Below are positions 1 through 8,272 of a stretch of DNA of 64,000 nucleotides, one piece after another. Source of the stretch: Limibacterium fermenti (GTDB taxonomy: Bacteria > Bacteroidota > Bacteroidia > Bacteroidales > Dysgonomonadaceae); NCBI RefSeq assembly GCF_041902845.1, contig NZ_CP159486.1:2294001-2358000 (forward strand), read 5' to 3'. The position numbers and the translations under genes were made by a program. The notes beneath the pieces are model-generated. The model worked only from the letters and a program-made list of their open reading frames with translations. It searched no databases and was not told the origin of the DNA. Every line of letters starts with the position of its first letter. The stretch's first letter is position 1.

Positions 1-484
1 GTTCGAATAAGTCATGAAAGATCTTTTGGTCATCCACTTCTTTATTCCACTGCGTGTACGACTTTTTCATCTGATTCAACAAAAGCCGTATAAGTTGATC
101 TTTCTTTTCGCCATCCTCCATATCGGCCGCCAACTGAATCATATTCTCCATGATCTTTCCGTAATGGCGGTAATGCATGTCGGGGCGGCTATAATCCAAG
201 TGCCCGGGCGCGGAATTCAGATCCTCCCTCTTTACAACCTCATAGGGATAGTCTATATCGAGTTTAAAGTCAGACATGATGGCTAAATGATCCCAAAGGA
301 TATGCTTGAAATCATTCACATCGCGCAAGTGGGGAAACATATTTCCCATGACCGTGATAACGGAATCGGCACATTTACGGCGATCTTCCCGGTCTTTCAC
401 CGCGACGCAATGATCGACCATATTCTGGATATTCCTGCCATATTCCCGCATCACTAATTTTTTAAGTTGTGTATTGTATTCCAT
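1..484 (-). CDS. DUF4290 family protein, 3' part missing (window edge)
   Basis: The reading frame starts at an ATG at 484-482 on the minus strand and stays open for 161 codons until it leaves the window at base 1. The N-terminus begins MEYNTQLKKLVMREYGRNIQ and contains the run GRNIQNMVDHC, which matches my memory of the DUF4290 family, a Bacteroidetes-restricted cytoplasmic family of unknown function. The start lies 4 bp after the stop of the upstream glucosaminidase gene, so the two are probably cotranscribed. No signal peptide or membrane segment is visible. Function unknown; only the N-terminal two thirds or so can be seen. Confidence 0.8.
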   Translation of the reverse strand, partial: MEYNTQLKKLVMREYGRNIQNMVDHCVAVKDREDRRKCADSVITVMGNMFPHLRDVNDFKHILWDHLAIMSDFKLDIDYPYEVVKREDLNSAPGHLDYSRPDMHYRHYGKIMENMIQLAADMEDGEKKDQLIRLLLNQMKKSYTQWNKEVDDQKIFHDLFE

Positions 485-488
485 ATAT

Positions 489-1433
489 TTATCGTAATTT
501 AAGCACGTCGCCTTCTTCCGGGACATACTCGTAGTCTTTTTTATTCAATTTGTATAAGTTTTTGAGCCGTACGCCATATTTCTGCGAAATACTGTGCATC
601 GATTCGCCCACTTCCACCACATGTTCGAAATAAGGCTTGTCGGCTCTCGATTTTTTCTTCTGAAAATAAACAACATCTCCCTCGTTCAACGGAAAATCTT
701 CGGGGACTTCGTTAAAGTGGAGCAAATCTTTTTCCTTAAAGCCGAATTCCTGAGCGATGGACGCATACGTATCGCCCTTTACGGCGAGGACATATACCAA
801 TCCGTGAGTCAGGAAAGGCTGATGCTCCCAAGTCGCATTCGCCACTTCGCGTTCCTTTTCTTTTTCCCGCTGTTTAGGAGTAACACTCTTGCGATACTTC
901 TTATCGTCGAAGCGGAAAAGCTCATAATCCTCAATCAATTTAATCAGCTTATTGGCATAAGCGCGGTCGGTCGCATAGCCCGACTTCTGCAATCCTCTCG
1001 CCCATCCCTTATAATCGGTAATCGGCAGTTCGAATAACGCGCTATAACGACTACGCAACAAGAACTCGGAATGATCCTGATAAGATTGCTCCGCCCGGTC
1101 ATACTTGCGGAAACAATCGTTCGGCAGGTCATCGGCGGCATAGACACGGCCGCCCCGCCAATCGCGATGGCATTTTATACCGAAATGATTGTTGGACCGC
1201 CGGGCCAAATCGCTTTTTCCCGCACCCGATTCCAACAAAGCCTGCGCCAACGTAACGGACGCCGGTATTTTGTATTTGTCCATGTGCTCTATGGCCAAAT
1301 CGCTGTATTTGTCTATATACTCTTCATAAACCTTACTACGATACTGAGCGAATGCTTCGGTAGCGAGAAATAAAAGAGGAAATAATAAAATAAAACGCGA
1401 AATATGTATATATTTGTGCTCTATATTGTACAT
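489..1433 (-). CDS. Glucosaminidase (GH73-like) with C-terminal LysM domains
   Basis: Exported peptidoglycan hydrolase expected to cut the N-acetylglucosaminyl bonds of murein. From the ATG at 1433 the protein is 314 residues. Residues 1-29 form a signal peptide ending ATEAFA-Q. The glucosaminidase domain covers about 35-175, with the likely catalytic glutamate in ALLESGAGKSDLA. Two LysM-type repeats follow (about 212-258 and 268-314), giving murein binding. A TTG three codons upstream (1442) would also be in frame, but the ATG gives a more normal signal peptide. It overlaps nothing and is divergent from cdd with about 40 bp between starts. It is followed 4 bp later by the DUF4290 gene. Family assignment is firm; the exact bond cut is inferred. 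Confidence 0.88.
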   Translation of the reverse strand: MYNIEHKYIHISRFILLFPLLFLATEAFAQYRSKVYEEYIDKYSDLAIEHMDKYKIPASVTLAQALLESGAGKSDLARRSNNHFGIKCHRDWRGGRVYAADDLPNDCFRKYDRAEQSYQDHSEFLLRSRYSALFELPITDYKGWARGLQKSGYATDRAYANKLIKLIEDYELFRFDDKKYRKSVTPKQREKEKEREVANATWEHQPFLTHGLVYVLAVKGDTYASIAQEFGFKEKDLLHFNEVPEDFPLNEGDVVYFQKKKSRADKPYFEHVVEVGESMHSISQKYGVRLKNLYKLNKKDYEYVPEEGDVLKLR

Positions 1434-1473
1434 CACTATCAATTTGCAGGAATCATTTTATCCGTTTATCAAA

Positions 1474-1956
1474 ATGAAAGAAATTAAATTAACCACAAAG
1501 ATACATGTTTATCCGTTAGAGGAGTCTTCCGAAATCGAAAAAAAACTTATAATGTCCGCAAAAAAAGCCTCTTTACATGCTTATGCCCCTTATTCTAAGT
1601 TTCACGTGGGAGCAGCAGTGTTATTGGAAGGGGGTGAAATCGTTTGGGGAAACAACCAGGAGAATGCCGCTTATCCCTCGGGATTGTGTGCCGAAAGAAC
1701 GACGGTGTTTGCGGCAAATGCTACCCATCCCGACAAAGCCGTTGAGGCGATCGCGATTGCCGCCTCGGTGAACGGACAGTTTACCGAAGCGCCTGTTACG
1801 CCTTGCGGCTCCTGCCGGCAAGTCCTTCTGGAAACACAGAACCGGTTCGGGCGCCCCATTAAAGTGCTCATGTATGGAGGAGGGCAAATTTATGCGGTGG
1901 ATAGCATCAAAGACATACTCCCTTTGAGTTTCGGCGAAGAAATGCTGAAAGCATAA
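1474..1956 (+). CDS. cdd: Cytidine deaminase
   Basis: Cytoplasmic pyrimidine salvage enzyme that hydrolyses cytidine and deoxycytidine to uridine and deoxyuridine. The 160-residue protein has the zinc-binding and catalytic signatures of the homotetrameric cytidine deaminases: CAERTT (Cys ligand followed by the catalytic Glu) and PCGSCRQ (two further Cys ligands). Substrate-binding residues in the FHVGAAVL region are also present. The frame opens at 1414, but the ATG at 1474 (MKEIKLTTK) fits the family N-terminus. It converges on the lipoprotein gene at 1959 with only 2 bp between the stop codons. Confidence 0.95.
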   Translation: MKEIKLTTKIHVYPLEESSEIEKKLIMSAKKASLHAYAPYSKFHVGAAVLLEGGEIVWGNNQENAAYPSGLCAERTTVFAANATHPDKAVEAIAIAASVNGQFTEAPVTPCGSCRQVLLETQNRFGRPIKVLMYGGGQIYAVDSIKDILPLSFGEEMLKA

Positions 1957-1958
1957 CA

Positions 1959-2462
1959 TCAGAACGATGTTTCGTTAAGCGTCACCAAGAACCATTGATT
2001 ATCGATTAACTTGAAATAATAATTGGCGTAGATGCCGTTATCGATTCCCCGTATTTCCACGACCGCGGTATCGCTGGTAAAGCGCACGGTTTGATAATAT
2101 TTGTCATACGTGCGCGTGGCATACGTGCTGTCGTAATACAAATCGAGCATTTCCCAATCGTATTTGTCGATAGTTTCCGTCATCGGCGCCATTCCCTCAT
2201 CTTGCTCATCCGGCACGGTTGCCGTGATGGGAAATTTGACCCTTTTCAACTGAAACGACTCTCTGGCGCTAAAGCTATCAAGGAATGCGCGGAAATCCTC
2301 CGCTCCTCCCGGATGGTCGGAAGAAGAGCCAGCCGTTCCTAATTCTACGTCAACATCTTCCCGACCGGTCGTATCACGATCTTTCTTATCGCCCGGACTC
2401 TGAGAGCACGATAAACAAAAAAGAAGAATAAAACCCAACGAGAGTGTATGCTCTATTTTCAT
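1959..2462 (-). CDS. Lipoprotein, DUF4348-like
   Basis: A 167-residue protein from the ATG at 2462 with a lipoprotein signal peptide (LGFILLFCLSC, Cys near residue 19). A low-complexity acidic/serine linker follows to about residue 50, then a compact domain containing FRAFLDSFS and a C-terminal half rich in aromatic beta strands (YYDSTYATRTYDKYYQT). The C-terminal domain resembles the Bacteroidales family DUF4348; this is recognition from memory. A -7 promoter box sits at 2481-2488. The frame could be extended upstream to 2543, but that would bury the signal peptide. Function unknown; probably anchored in the outer or inner membrane on the periplasmic side. Confidence 0.7.
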   Translation of the reverse strand: MKIEHTLSLGFILLFCLSCSQSPGDKKDRDTTGREDVDVELGTAGSSSDHPGGAEDFRAFLDSFSARESFQLKRVKFPITATVPDEQDEGMAPMTETIDKYDWEMLDLYYDSTYATRTYDKYYQTVRFTSDTAVVEIRGIDNGIYANYYFKLIDNQWFLVTLNETSF

Positions 2463-2480
2463 TTTACACAATTTTAAGTA

Positions 2481-2488
2481 CAAAGATA
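2481..2488 (-). promoter_or_regulatory. -7 promoter box of the DUF4348-like gene
   Basis: Reads TATCTTTG on the minus strand, matching the Bacteroidetes -7 consensus TAnnTTTG. It is 18 bp upstream of the ATG at 2462, which implies a very short leader and supports that start. Confidence 0.55.
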
Positions 2489-2561
2489 CGCAAAAGCTGC
2501 TAGTTGGCGAAGGCTTTTGCGCTACTTTTTTTTGCGGGATCAAACCGAAGCGCTACGGTAA

Positions 2562-2759
2562 GCCTTCACCGGGACATCGCAGGACAAGGCTATCGCCGAC
2601 GTCATCAAAGAGCAGCCGGACGTCCCATACCGCGGACTGCCTGGCGATTACGACGGCATGTTCAAATTCAAATACAAACTCTCGAAGATACTCATCTATG
2701 GCGACCGATCCAAACACTGGAAAAAACTTCAGGAAAAGATACCGGTTATCAAAGAGTGA
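2562..2759 (+). pseudogene. Gene remnant: C-terminal coding fragment without a start
   Basis: One frame is open for 65 codons and reads as natural protein, containing SQDKAIADVIKEQPDV, PYRGLPGDYDGMFKF and ending KLQEKIPVIKE before TGA. There is no plausible start: the frame is closed by TAA at 2559-2561, and only a few codons of plausible coding lie beyond it. I do not recognise the parent family. The fragment lies between divergently oriented genes and shortly before the promoter of the next gene, so it looks like the tail of a gene whose front part was deleted. A different frame (2504-2839) is longer but reads as arginine-rich nonsense. Confidence 0.5.
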
Positions 2760-2809
2760 AGAGAAATGGAAAAAGACGTTACGTCATGGTTAAATACACA
2801 GCAAATTGT

Positions 2810-2817
2810 TATCTTTG
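2810..2817 (+). promoter_or_regulatory. -7 promoter box of the zinc-ribbon protein gene
   Basis: TATCTTTG matches TAnnTTTG exactly. No good TTTG -33 box is seen 19-21 bp upstream. The box is about 38 bp before the ATG at 2855. Confidence 0.55.
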
Positions 2818-2854
2818 CGTGGTCATTTTGTCACGATAATTAAAAATTCAAGAT

Positions 2855-3958
2855 ATGTCTCAAATTTGTCCTCTTTGCGGAAAAAAGAAAGCGGAAGAAG
2901 CATTGTTTTGCGACGCTTGTACAAAAACGATAAAGAGTGAGTACGAAATAACTGTTCCGGAGGCGACGCCATCGGAAGCCGAATTCAACGAAACGGCGCC
3001 GGATGCTGCTTTTCCGCTTTCCGACTCGGAGATCCGGCAAGAAGATCCGGTATATATCCGTCCGCAACGGCCCCGAAGGGCGAAGAAGGCCTTTCTATGG
3101 ATCGTGGTTTTGGCTGTAATTGGTACTCTCGCATTCTTCGGTTACCGCTATATCACCCGGCAAGGCAATCTCGAACGCACGGCATGGGAGACGGCCGTTA
3201 AAGAGAACACCGTCGAGAGTTTTCTCGCCTATATGGAGACCCATCCCCAGGGCATCCATTACGAAGAGGCGCAGCAAAACCTGTTGAAACGAAAAGGGGA
3301 AGAAGCCACGGCATGGGAAACCATGAAGGCCTCCGACAACACGGCTGCGCTGCGCGATTTCGTCCGAGACTATCCGAAAAGCCCTTACAATACATTGGTG
3401 AAAATTCGACTGGATTCTCTCACGTGGGAAGGCACCTTGCGCGAAAACACGGCCGAAGCGTATTCAAACTACATGGTATTGTCGGAAAGCGGTGATTTCA
3501 ACGGAGATTATTATGCCGAAGCCCAAAAGCGTTATGCAATGCTGTTTCAATCTTATCCGGTCGATAAAGCGGTGCTCGACAGTATTCAAGCTACCGTCGA
3601 CGGGATCTTCACGGCATGGTCTACGGCCAATTATGCCGCCATTACGCCTTTTTTGGCGCCTTCCGTCAGCCGTTTCTTCGATATAGGCTCCGCAAAACGT
3701 GAAAAAATAACCGGACAATTATCGATGGAGATGGCTAAATCGGAAAATGCCCCGCGAAAATTAGTACCCGACATCGAAGCTATACAATATGAGAAAACGC
3801 TCGACGACCGGTATAAGGTGAATGTTCCCTTGGTAAAAACGATCGGCAAGGATCCGGATGTAAAGGAAATACCGGGTTATATCGTTCATATCGAATTGGA
3901 TTCCGCATTCCTTGTTACGGCTATTTACGAAACAAAACCTTATACGTATGCGCCGTAA
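2855..3958 (+). CDS. Zinc-ribbon, single-pass membrane protein of unknown function
   Basis: A 367-residue protein. The first 25 residues form a zinc ribbon with two Cys pairs (CPLCG and CDAC). An acidic linker runs to about 75, and one transmembrane helix follows at about 80-100 (FLWIVVLAVIGTLAFFGY). The remainder lies on the other side of the membrane and is made of repeated helical units around the words AWET, TWEG and ENT (about 110-210), each spanning about 40 residues, then a separate domain from about 230 to the end that could be a small NTF2-like fold. The topology suggests a cytoplasmic ribbon tethered to a periplasmic sensor-like part. I do not recognise a named family for the whole protein. 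Not in an obvious operon. Confidence 0.8.
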   Translation: MSQICPLCGKKKAEEALFCDACTKTIKSEYEITVPEATPSEAEFNETAPDAAFPLSDSEIRQEDPVYIRPQRPRRAKKAFLWIVVLAVIGTLAFFGYRYITRQGNLERTAWETAVKENTVESFLAYMETHPQGIHYEEAQQNLLKRKGEEATAWETMKASDNTAALRDFVRDYPKSPYNTLVKIRLDSLTWEGTLRENTAEAYSNYMVLSESGDFNGDYYAEAQKRYAMLFQSYPVDKAVLDSIQATVDGIFTAWSTANYAAITPFLAPSVSRFFDIGSAKREKITGQLSMEMAKSENAPRKLVPDIEAIQYEKTLDDRYKVNVPLVKTIGKDPDVKEIPGYIVHIELDSAFLVTAIYETKPYTYAP

Positions 3959-3963
3959 AATGA

Positions 3964-4140
3964 CAAATAGTAAATTAGCAAATGTGCAAATGAGTAAATG
4001 TGTAAATGTGTAAATGTGTAAATGAGTAAATGAGTGAATGAGTGAATGAGTGAATTTGCAAATGGGGGGACTGGGAGAAAAAAGGACGAGGAGACCGGAG
4101 ACCGAAGACTGAAGAGCGGAGACGGGAGACCGGAAAACGA
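3964..4140. repeat. Degenerate tandem repeats in spacer (8-bp words, then 7-8-bp words)
   Basis: Two blocks fill the spacer before uvrB. From about 3964 to 4063 an 8-bp unit is repeated around a dozen times as AAATGTGT, AAATGAGT or GAATGAGT. From about 4083 to 4138 a different purine-rich word (GAGACCG and variants) is repeated. No gene, hairpin or promoter stands out. The uvrB start follows at 4171. Confidence 0.8.
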
Positions 4141-4170
4141 ACCATTATGTTAAGGGATTGTTAATAGATT

Positions 4171-6192
4171 ATGAATTTTGAACTGACTTCACAATACGCC
4201 CCGACCGGCGATCAACCGCAAGCCATTAAAGCGCTCGTCGAAGGGCTCGAAAGCAACGTGCCTTATCAAACATTATTGGGGGTGACGGGATCGGGTAAGA
4301 CCTTTACCATCGCCAACGTCATTGCGGAAATCAACAAACCGACATTAATCATCAGCCATAATAAAACGCTGGCTGCACAGTTATATAGCGAGTTCAAGGG
4401 TTTCTTCCCGAATAACGCCGTGGAGTATTTTGTTTCTTACTACGATTATTATCAACCCGAAGCCTACCTCCCGACGACCGACACCTATATCGAAAAAGAC
4501 CTCGCCATCAACGACGAGCTCGAAAAGCTACGCCTGGCAGCCACCTCGTCGCTGCTTTCGGGACGTAAAGACGTCATTGTCGTCTCTTCGGTTTCGTGCC
4601 TCTACGGTATCGGTAACCCGGAAGACTTTAACAAAACGACTATCGACCTGAGGGCCGGCCAGAAGATTGAACGCGATGTGTTGCTGCGGCTCTTGGTGGC
4701 AAGCCTGTATTCGCGCAACGAAACGGTTGAGTTCACGCACGGTAATTTTCGTGTCAAGGGCGACACGATCGACGTATTTCTGGCTTACAGCGACGATATT
4801 ATCCGCATTATATTCTGGGGCGACGAAATCGAAAGCATCGAGTCGATCGATCCCCTCAACGGCGTAACGACAGAACGTTTCGACACCTACCGCATCTTTC
4901 CCGCCAACTTGTTTATCACCACCAAAGAACGCATTTTCCGGGCGTTGGAAGAGATACAGATCGATTTGGGAAAGCAAGTCGAGTTTTTCCAGTCGATTGG
5001 CAAGCCGCTCGAAGCGAAAAGACTTCAGGAGCGGGTGACTTACGATGTGGAAATGATCCGCGAGATCGGTTATTGTTCGGGCATCGAAAATTATTCGCGT
5101 TATTTCGACGGAAGGGCGCCGGGAACGCGGCCGTTCTGCCTGTTGGACTTCTTCCCGAAGGATTACCTGACGGTCATTGATGAAAGCCACGTCACCATTC
5201 CGCAAATACGCGCCATGTACGGCGGCGACCGCTCACGCAAGCTCAATCTGGTGGAATACGGCTTCCGCCTTCCGGCAGCCATCGACAACCGCCCGCTGAA
5301 GTTCGAAGAGTTTGAAGCCATCACGCCGGAAATTATCTTTGTAAGCGCCACCCCCGCCGACTACGAGCTGGAAAAATCGGAAGGCATTGTTGTCGATCAA
5401 TTGATACGCCCGACGGGGTTGCTGGATCCGCCCATCGACGTGCGGCCGAGCCTGAACCAAATCGATGACCTCATGGAAGAAATACAACTTCGCATTGAAC
5501 GCGACGAGCGGGTTTTAGTCACGACCCTCACCAAAAGAATGGCGGAAGAGCTCACGGATTATCTGTTACATAACGGCGTGCGATGCAATTACATTCACTC
5601 GGATGTAGAAACGTTGGAACGCGTAAAGCTCATGGACGAACTGCGCAACGGTCTTTTCGACGTATTGATTGGCGTGAATCTGCTTCGCGAAGGGCTTGAC
5701 TTGCCGGAAGTGTCGCTCGTGGCGGTTCTGGACGCCGATAAGGAAGGGTTTCTGCGCTCGCACCGGTCGCTTACGCAGACAGCAGGGCGCGCTGCCCGTA
5801 ACGTGAACGGAAGGGTGATTTTCTATGCCGACAAAATGACGAACAGCATGCGCATAACCATCGAAGAGACCAACCGCCGACGGGAAAAGCAGATTGCCTA
5901 CAATGAAGCCCACGGCATTACTCCGCAGCAAATAAAAAAAGCACGCTCATCGGCGCTCGGCGGACAAACAGCGCCTGTGGCCGAACCGAAAGCTTATGTG
6001 GAACCCATATATGGGCCTTCGATAGCCGCCGAACCGGTCGAGAAATACGAAACAACGGACGATTTGAAAAAACAAATTGAGAAAACACGCCGGGCTATGA
6101 TGGATGCCGCCAAAAAACTCGAATTCCTCGAAGCGGCTCAATTGCGCGACGTTTTAATCCAGTTGGAAGAGAAAAAGAAAATATCTAATTAA
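4171..6192 (+). CDS. uvrB: Excinuclease ABC subunit B
   Basis: Damage-recognition helicase-like subunit of nucleotide excision repair; it is loaded on DNA by UvrA and recruits UvrC for incision. The 673 residues match the family's usual length. Visible features are the Walker A GVTGSGKT near residue 40, the beta-hairpin region YYDYYQPEAYLP near 90-105, the DESHVTIPQ Walker B-like motif, the C-terminal helicase motifs (LLREGLDLPEVS, QTAGRAARN) and a UVR domain at about 635-670 that contacts UvrC. It stands alone between two repeat-rich spacers. Confidence 0.98.
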   Translation: MNFELTSQYAPTGDQPQAIKALVEGLESNVPYQTLLGVTGSGKTFTIANVIAEINKPTLIISHNKTLAAQLYSEFKGFFPNNAVEYFVSYYDYYQPEAYLPTTDTYIEKDLAINDELEKLRLAATSSLLSGRKDVIVVSSVSCLYGIGNPEDFNKTTIDLRAGQKIERDVLLRLLVASLYSRNETVEFTHGNFRVKGDTIDVFLAYSDDIIRIIFWGDEIESIESIDPLNGVTTERFDTYRIFPANLFITTKERIFRALEEIQIDLGKQVEFFQSIGKPLEAKRLQERVTYDVEMIREIGYCSGIENYSRYFDGRAPGTRPFCLLDFFPKDYLTVIDESHVTIPQIRAMYGGDRSRKLNLVEYGFRLPAAIDNRPLKFEEFEAITPEIIFVSATPADYELEKSEGIVVDQLIRPTGLLDPPIDVRPSLNQIDDLMEEIQLRIERDERVLVTTLTKRMAEELTDYLLHNGVRCNYIHSDVETLERVKLMDELRNGLFDVLIGVNLLREGLDLPEVSLVAVLDADKEGFLRSHRSLTQTAGRAARNVNGRVIFYADKMTNSMRITIEETNRRREKQIAYNEAHGITPQQIKKARSSALGGQTAPVAEPKAYVEPIYGPSIAAEPVEKYETTDDLKKQIEKTRRAMMDAAKKLEFLEAAQLRDVLIQLEEKKKISN

Positions 6193-6195
6193 ATA

Positions 6196-6275
6196 ATGAC
6201 GAATAACGAATAACCAATTACTAATGACGAATTGCTAATTACTAATGACGAATGACTAATTACGAATGAAGTCGA
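6196..6275. repeat. Degenerate AT-rich tandem repeat spacer
   Basis: Variants of the words AATGACGAAT, AATTACTAAT and AATAACGAAT follow each other for about 80 bp between uvrB and fhs. The period is 8-10 bp. It belongs to the same general class of low-complexity spacers seen elsewhere in the window, for instance 27361-27428. Confidence 0.7.
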
Positions 6276-6336
6276 AGGTCGAATCGATCGTCATCCTAAT
6301 GAAATGACTGGAGATTGGAGACAATTAAAACAAAAT

Positions 6337-8004
6337 ATGAAATCAGATATTCAAATAGCAAAAGAGACCCCTCTGAAAAGAATTAAAGAAGTGGCCGAGG
6401 GCATCGGCATTCCGAGAGAGGAAGTACATAATTACGGACGCTATATGGCGAAAATCCCTCTGCATCTTATCGATCCGGACAAAATCAATCAGAGTAATCT
6501 GATCTTAGTGACGGCCATCACCGCCACAAAAGCGGGAATAGGCAAAACGACCGTCTCTATAGGATTGACGCTGGGACTGAACAAGATCGGCAAAAAGGCG
6601 ATCGTCGCCTTGAGGGAGCCGTCGCTGGGACCCGTCTTCGGCATGAAAGGCGGCGCAGCGGGAGGCGGATACGCACAAGTGCTTCCGATGGAAAATATCA
6701 ACTTGCATTTTACCGGCGACTTCCATGCCGTCACCACGGCACACAATACCATTTCGGCTCTGCTGGACAATTATATATACCGCAACCGCGGCGGAAAGAA
6801 GACTTTGAAAGAAGTCTTGTGGAAAAGGGTGATGGATGTGAACGACCGCAGCCTGCGCTACATCGTTACGGGACTTAACGGTCCGGCCAACGGCATTCCG
6901 CAGGAATCGGGCTTCGATATCACGGCCGCTTCCGAATTGATGGCGATCTTATGCCTTGCCGAAAGCGAAGAAGATCTTCAACGCCGTATCGACAACATCT
7001 TACTCGGCTACACCATGGACGGCGAACCCTTTACGGTGAAGGATCTCGGTATCACCGGCGCTATTGCGGTATTGATGAAAGACGCCCTGGCACCGAACCT
7101 CGTTCAAACTACCGAAAACACCGCCGCATTTGTCCACGGAGGCCCTTTCGCCAATATCGCCCACGGATGCAACTCGGTGTTGGCAACTAAAATGGCTATG
7201 ACTTTCGGCGATTATGTGGTGACCGAGGCTGGCTTCGGAGCCGATTTGGGAGCGGAAAAATTCTTCAACATCAAATGTCGCAAAAGCGGACTCAGCCCGA
7301 AGCTGACTGTGATTGTAGCGACCGCCCGGGGATTGAAAATGCACGGGGGAACACCCGAAAATGACATCGCCCGTCCCGACCCCAAGGGATTGGTAAAAGG
7401 ACTGGAAAACCTCGACAAACACCTTTCCAATCTGGCGGGTTTCGGACAATCGGTGGTGGTAGCCTTCAACCGTTATGCTTCCGATACGCAGGAGGAAATC
7501 GATACGGTGAGCCGTTTCTGCGAGCAACGCCACATTCCTTTCGCCATTAACGAAGCCTTTACAAAAGGCGGAGAAGGGGCTGAGGAGCTTGCCCGTTGCG
7601 TAGTGGAAACCATCGAGAAAAACCCGTCGGGAAAACTGATCTTGACGTATGATGACAACGATGACTTGGAAACAAAAATCAACAAAGTCGCCACATCTAT
7701 CTACGGCGCCGGAAGCGTTGTCATGGCAGAGAAAGCGCTGAAGAAATTGAAGCATATCCGCGGCACACGTCTCGAAAAAATGCCAGTATGCATTGCCAAA
7801 ACGCAGTATTCATTTTCGGCCGACCCGAAAGCATATGGTGTGGCACGCGGCTTTCAACTTAAAATAAACGATTTGGTGATCAATCAGGGAGCCGAATTCA
7901 TCGTGGCTATCGCCGGCGAGATGATGCGTATGCCCGGATTGCCGGCAGACCCTCAGGCCAAGCATATCCGACTCGTGAACGGCGAAATTGAGGGATTGAG
8001 TTAA
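6337..8004 (+). CDS. fhs: Formate--tetrahydrofolate ligase
   Basis: Makes 10-formyltetrahydrofolate from formate, ATP and tetrahydrofolate for one-carbon metabolism in the cytoplasm. From the ATG at 6337 the protein is 555 residues, normal for the family; the frame begins upstream at 6304 but the family N-terminus (MKSDIQIAKE) fits the later start. The phosphate-binding loop reads KAGIGKTT near residue 60, and the conserved REPSLGPVFGMKGGAAGGG stretch is intact. The C-terminal half ends with the expected MRMPGLPADPQA. Monocistronic, with a small inverted repeat downstream. Confidence 0.97.
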   Translation: MKSDIQIAKETPLKRIKEVAEGIGIPREEVHNYGRYMAKIPLHLIDPDKINQSNLILVTAITATKAGIGKTTVSIGLTLGLNKIGKKAIVALREPSLGPVFGMKGGAAGGGYAQVLPMENINLHFTGDFHAVTTAHNTISALLDNYIYRNRGGKKTLKEVLWKRVMDVNDRSLRYIVTGLNGPANGIPQESGFDITAASELMAILCLAESEEDLQRRIDNILLGYTMDGEPFTVKDLGITGAIAVLMKDALAPNLVQTTENTAAFVHGGPFANIAHGCNSVLATKMAMTFGDYVVTEAGFGADLGAEKFFNIKCRKSGLSPKLTVIVATARGLKMHGGTPENDIARPDPKGLVKGLENLDKHLSNLAGFGQSVVVAFNRYASDTQEEIDTVSRFCEQRHIPFAINEAFTKGGEGAEELARCVVETIEKNPSGKLILTYDDNDDLETKINKVATSIYGAGSVVMAEKALKKLKHIRGTRLEKMPVCIAKTQYSFSADPKAYGVARGFQLKINDLVINQGAEFIVAIAGEMMRMPGLPADPQAKHIRLVNGEIEGLS

Positions 8005-8050
8005 CGGGCAACAAGGAAAGGAATATATCATTGCGAACTCGATCCGCAAA

Positions 8051-8088
8051 CCGGGTTCGACTTAGGGAGGAACCTGAGCCGAACCCGG
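8051..8088. other. Inverted repeat downstream of fhs
   Basis: A 9-bp perfect inverted repeat, CCGGGTTCG at 8051-8059 and CGAACCCGG at 8080-8088. There is no T-run after it, so it is a weak candidate for a terminator. The remaining spacer up to the next start at 8273 shows no other convincing feature. Confidence 0.45.
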
Positions 8089-8272
8089 GTCAAGTCCGCG
8101 ATAAAGAAAGAGAAACTTTCGCAAAAAGAACAATTTATTCCTTTTATTCGAACATTTATTTGTAAAAAACCGTTGTATTTTCTGAAATTATAACCAAAGC
8201 CGGACGATACAGTCACTGCCCGCAAGGAGTGTCATGCTTATTTCCGAAAGGTTACGAACAAATCCGAGTAAA

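Noticed and set aside
2504..2839. 111-codon plus-strand frame before the zinc-ribbon gene
   Set aside because: Arginine/glutamine-rich nonsense composition; a different frame in the same bases reads as real protein (2562-2759).
8051..8088. Strong intrinsic terminator for fhs
   Set aside because: Only a 9-bp inverted repeat and no T-run, so listed merely as an inverted repeat.
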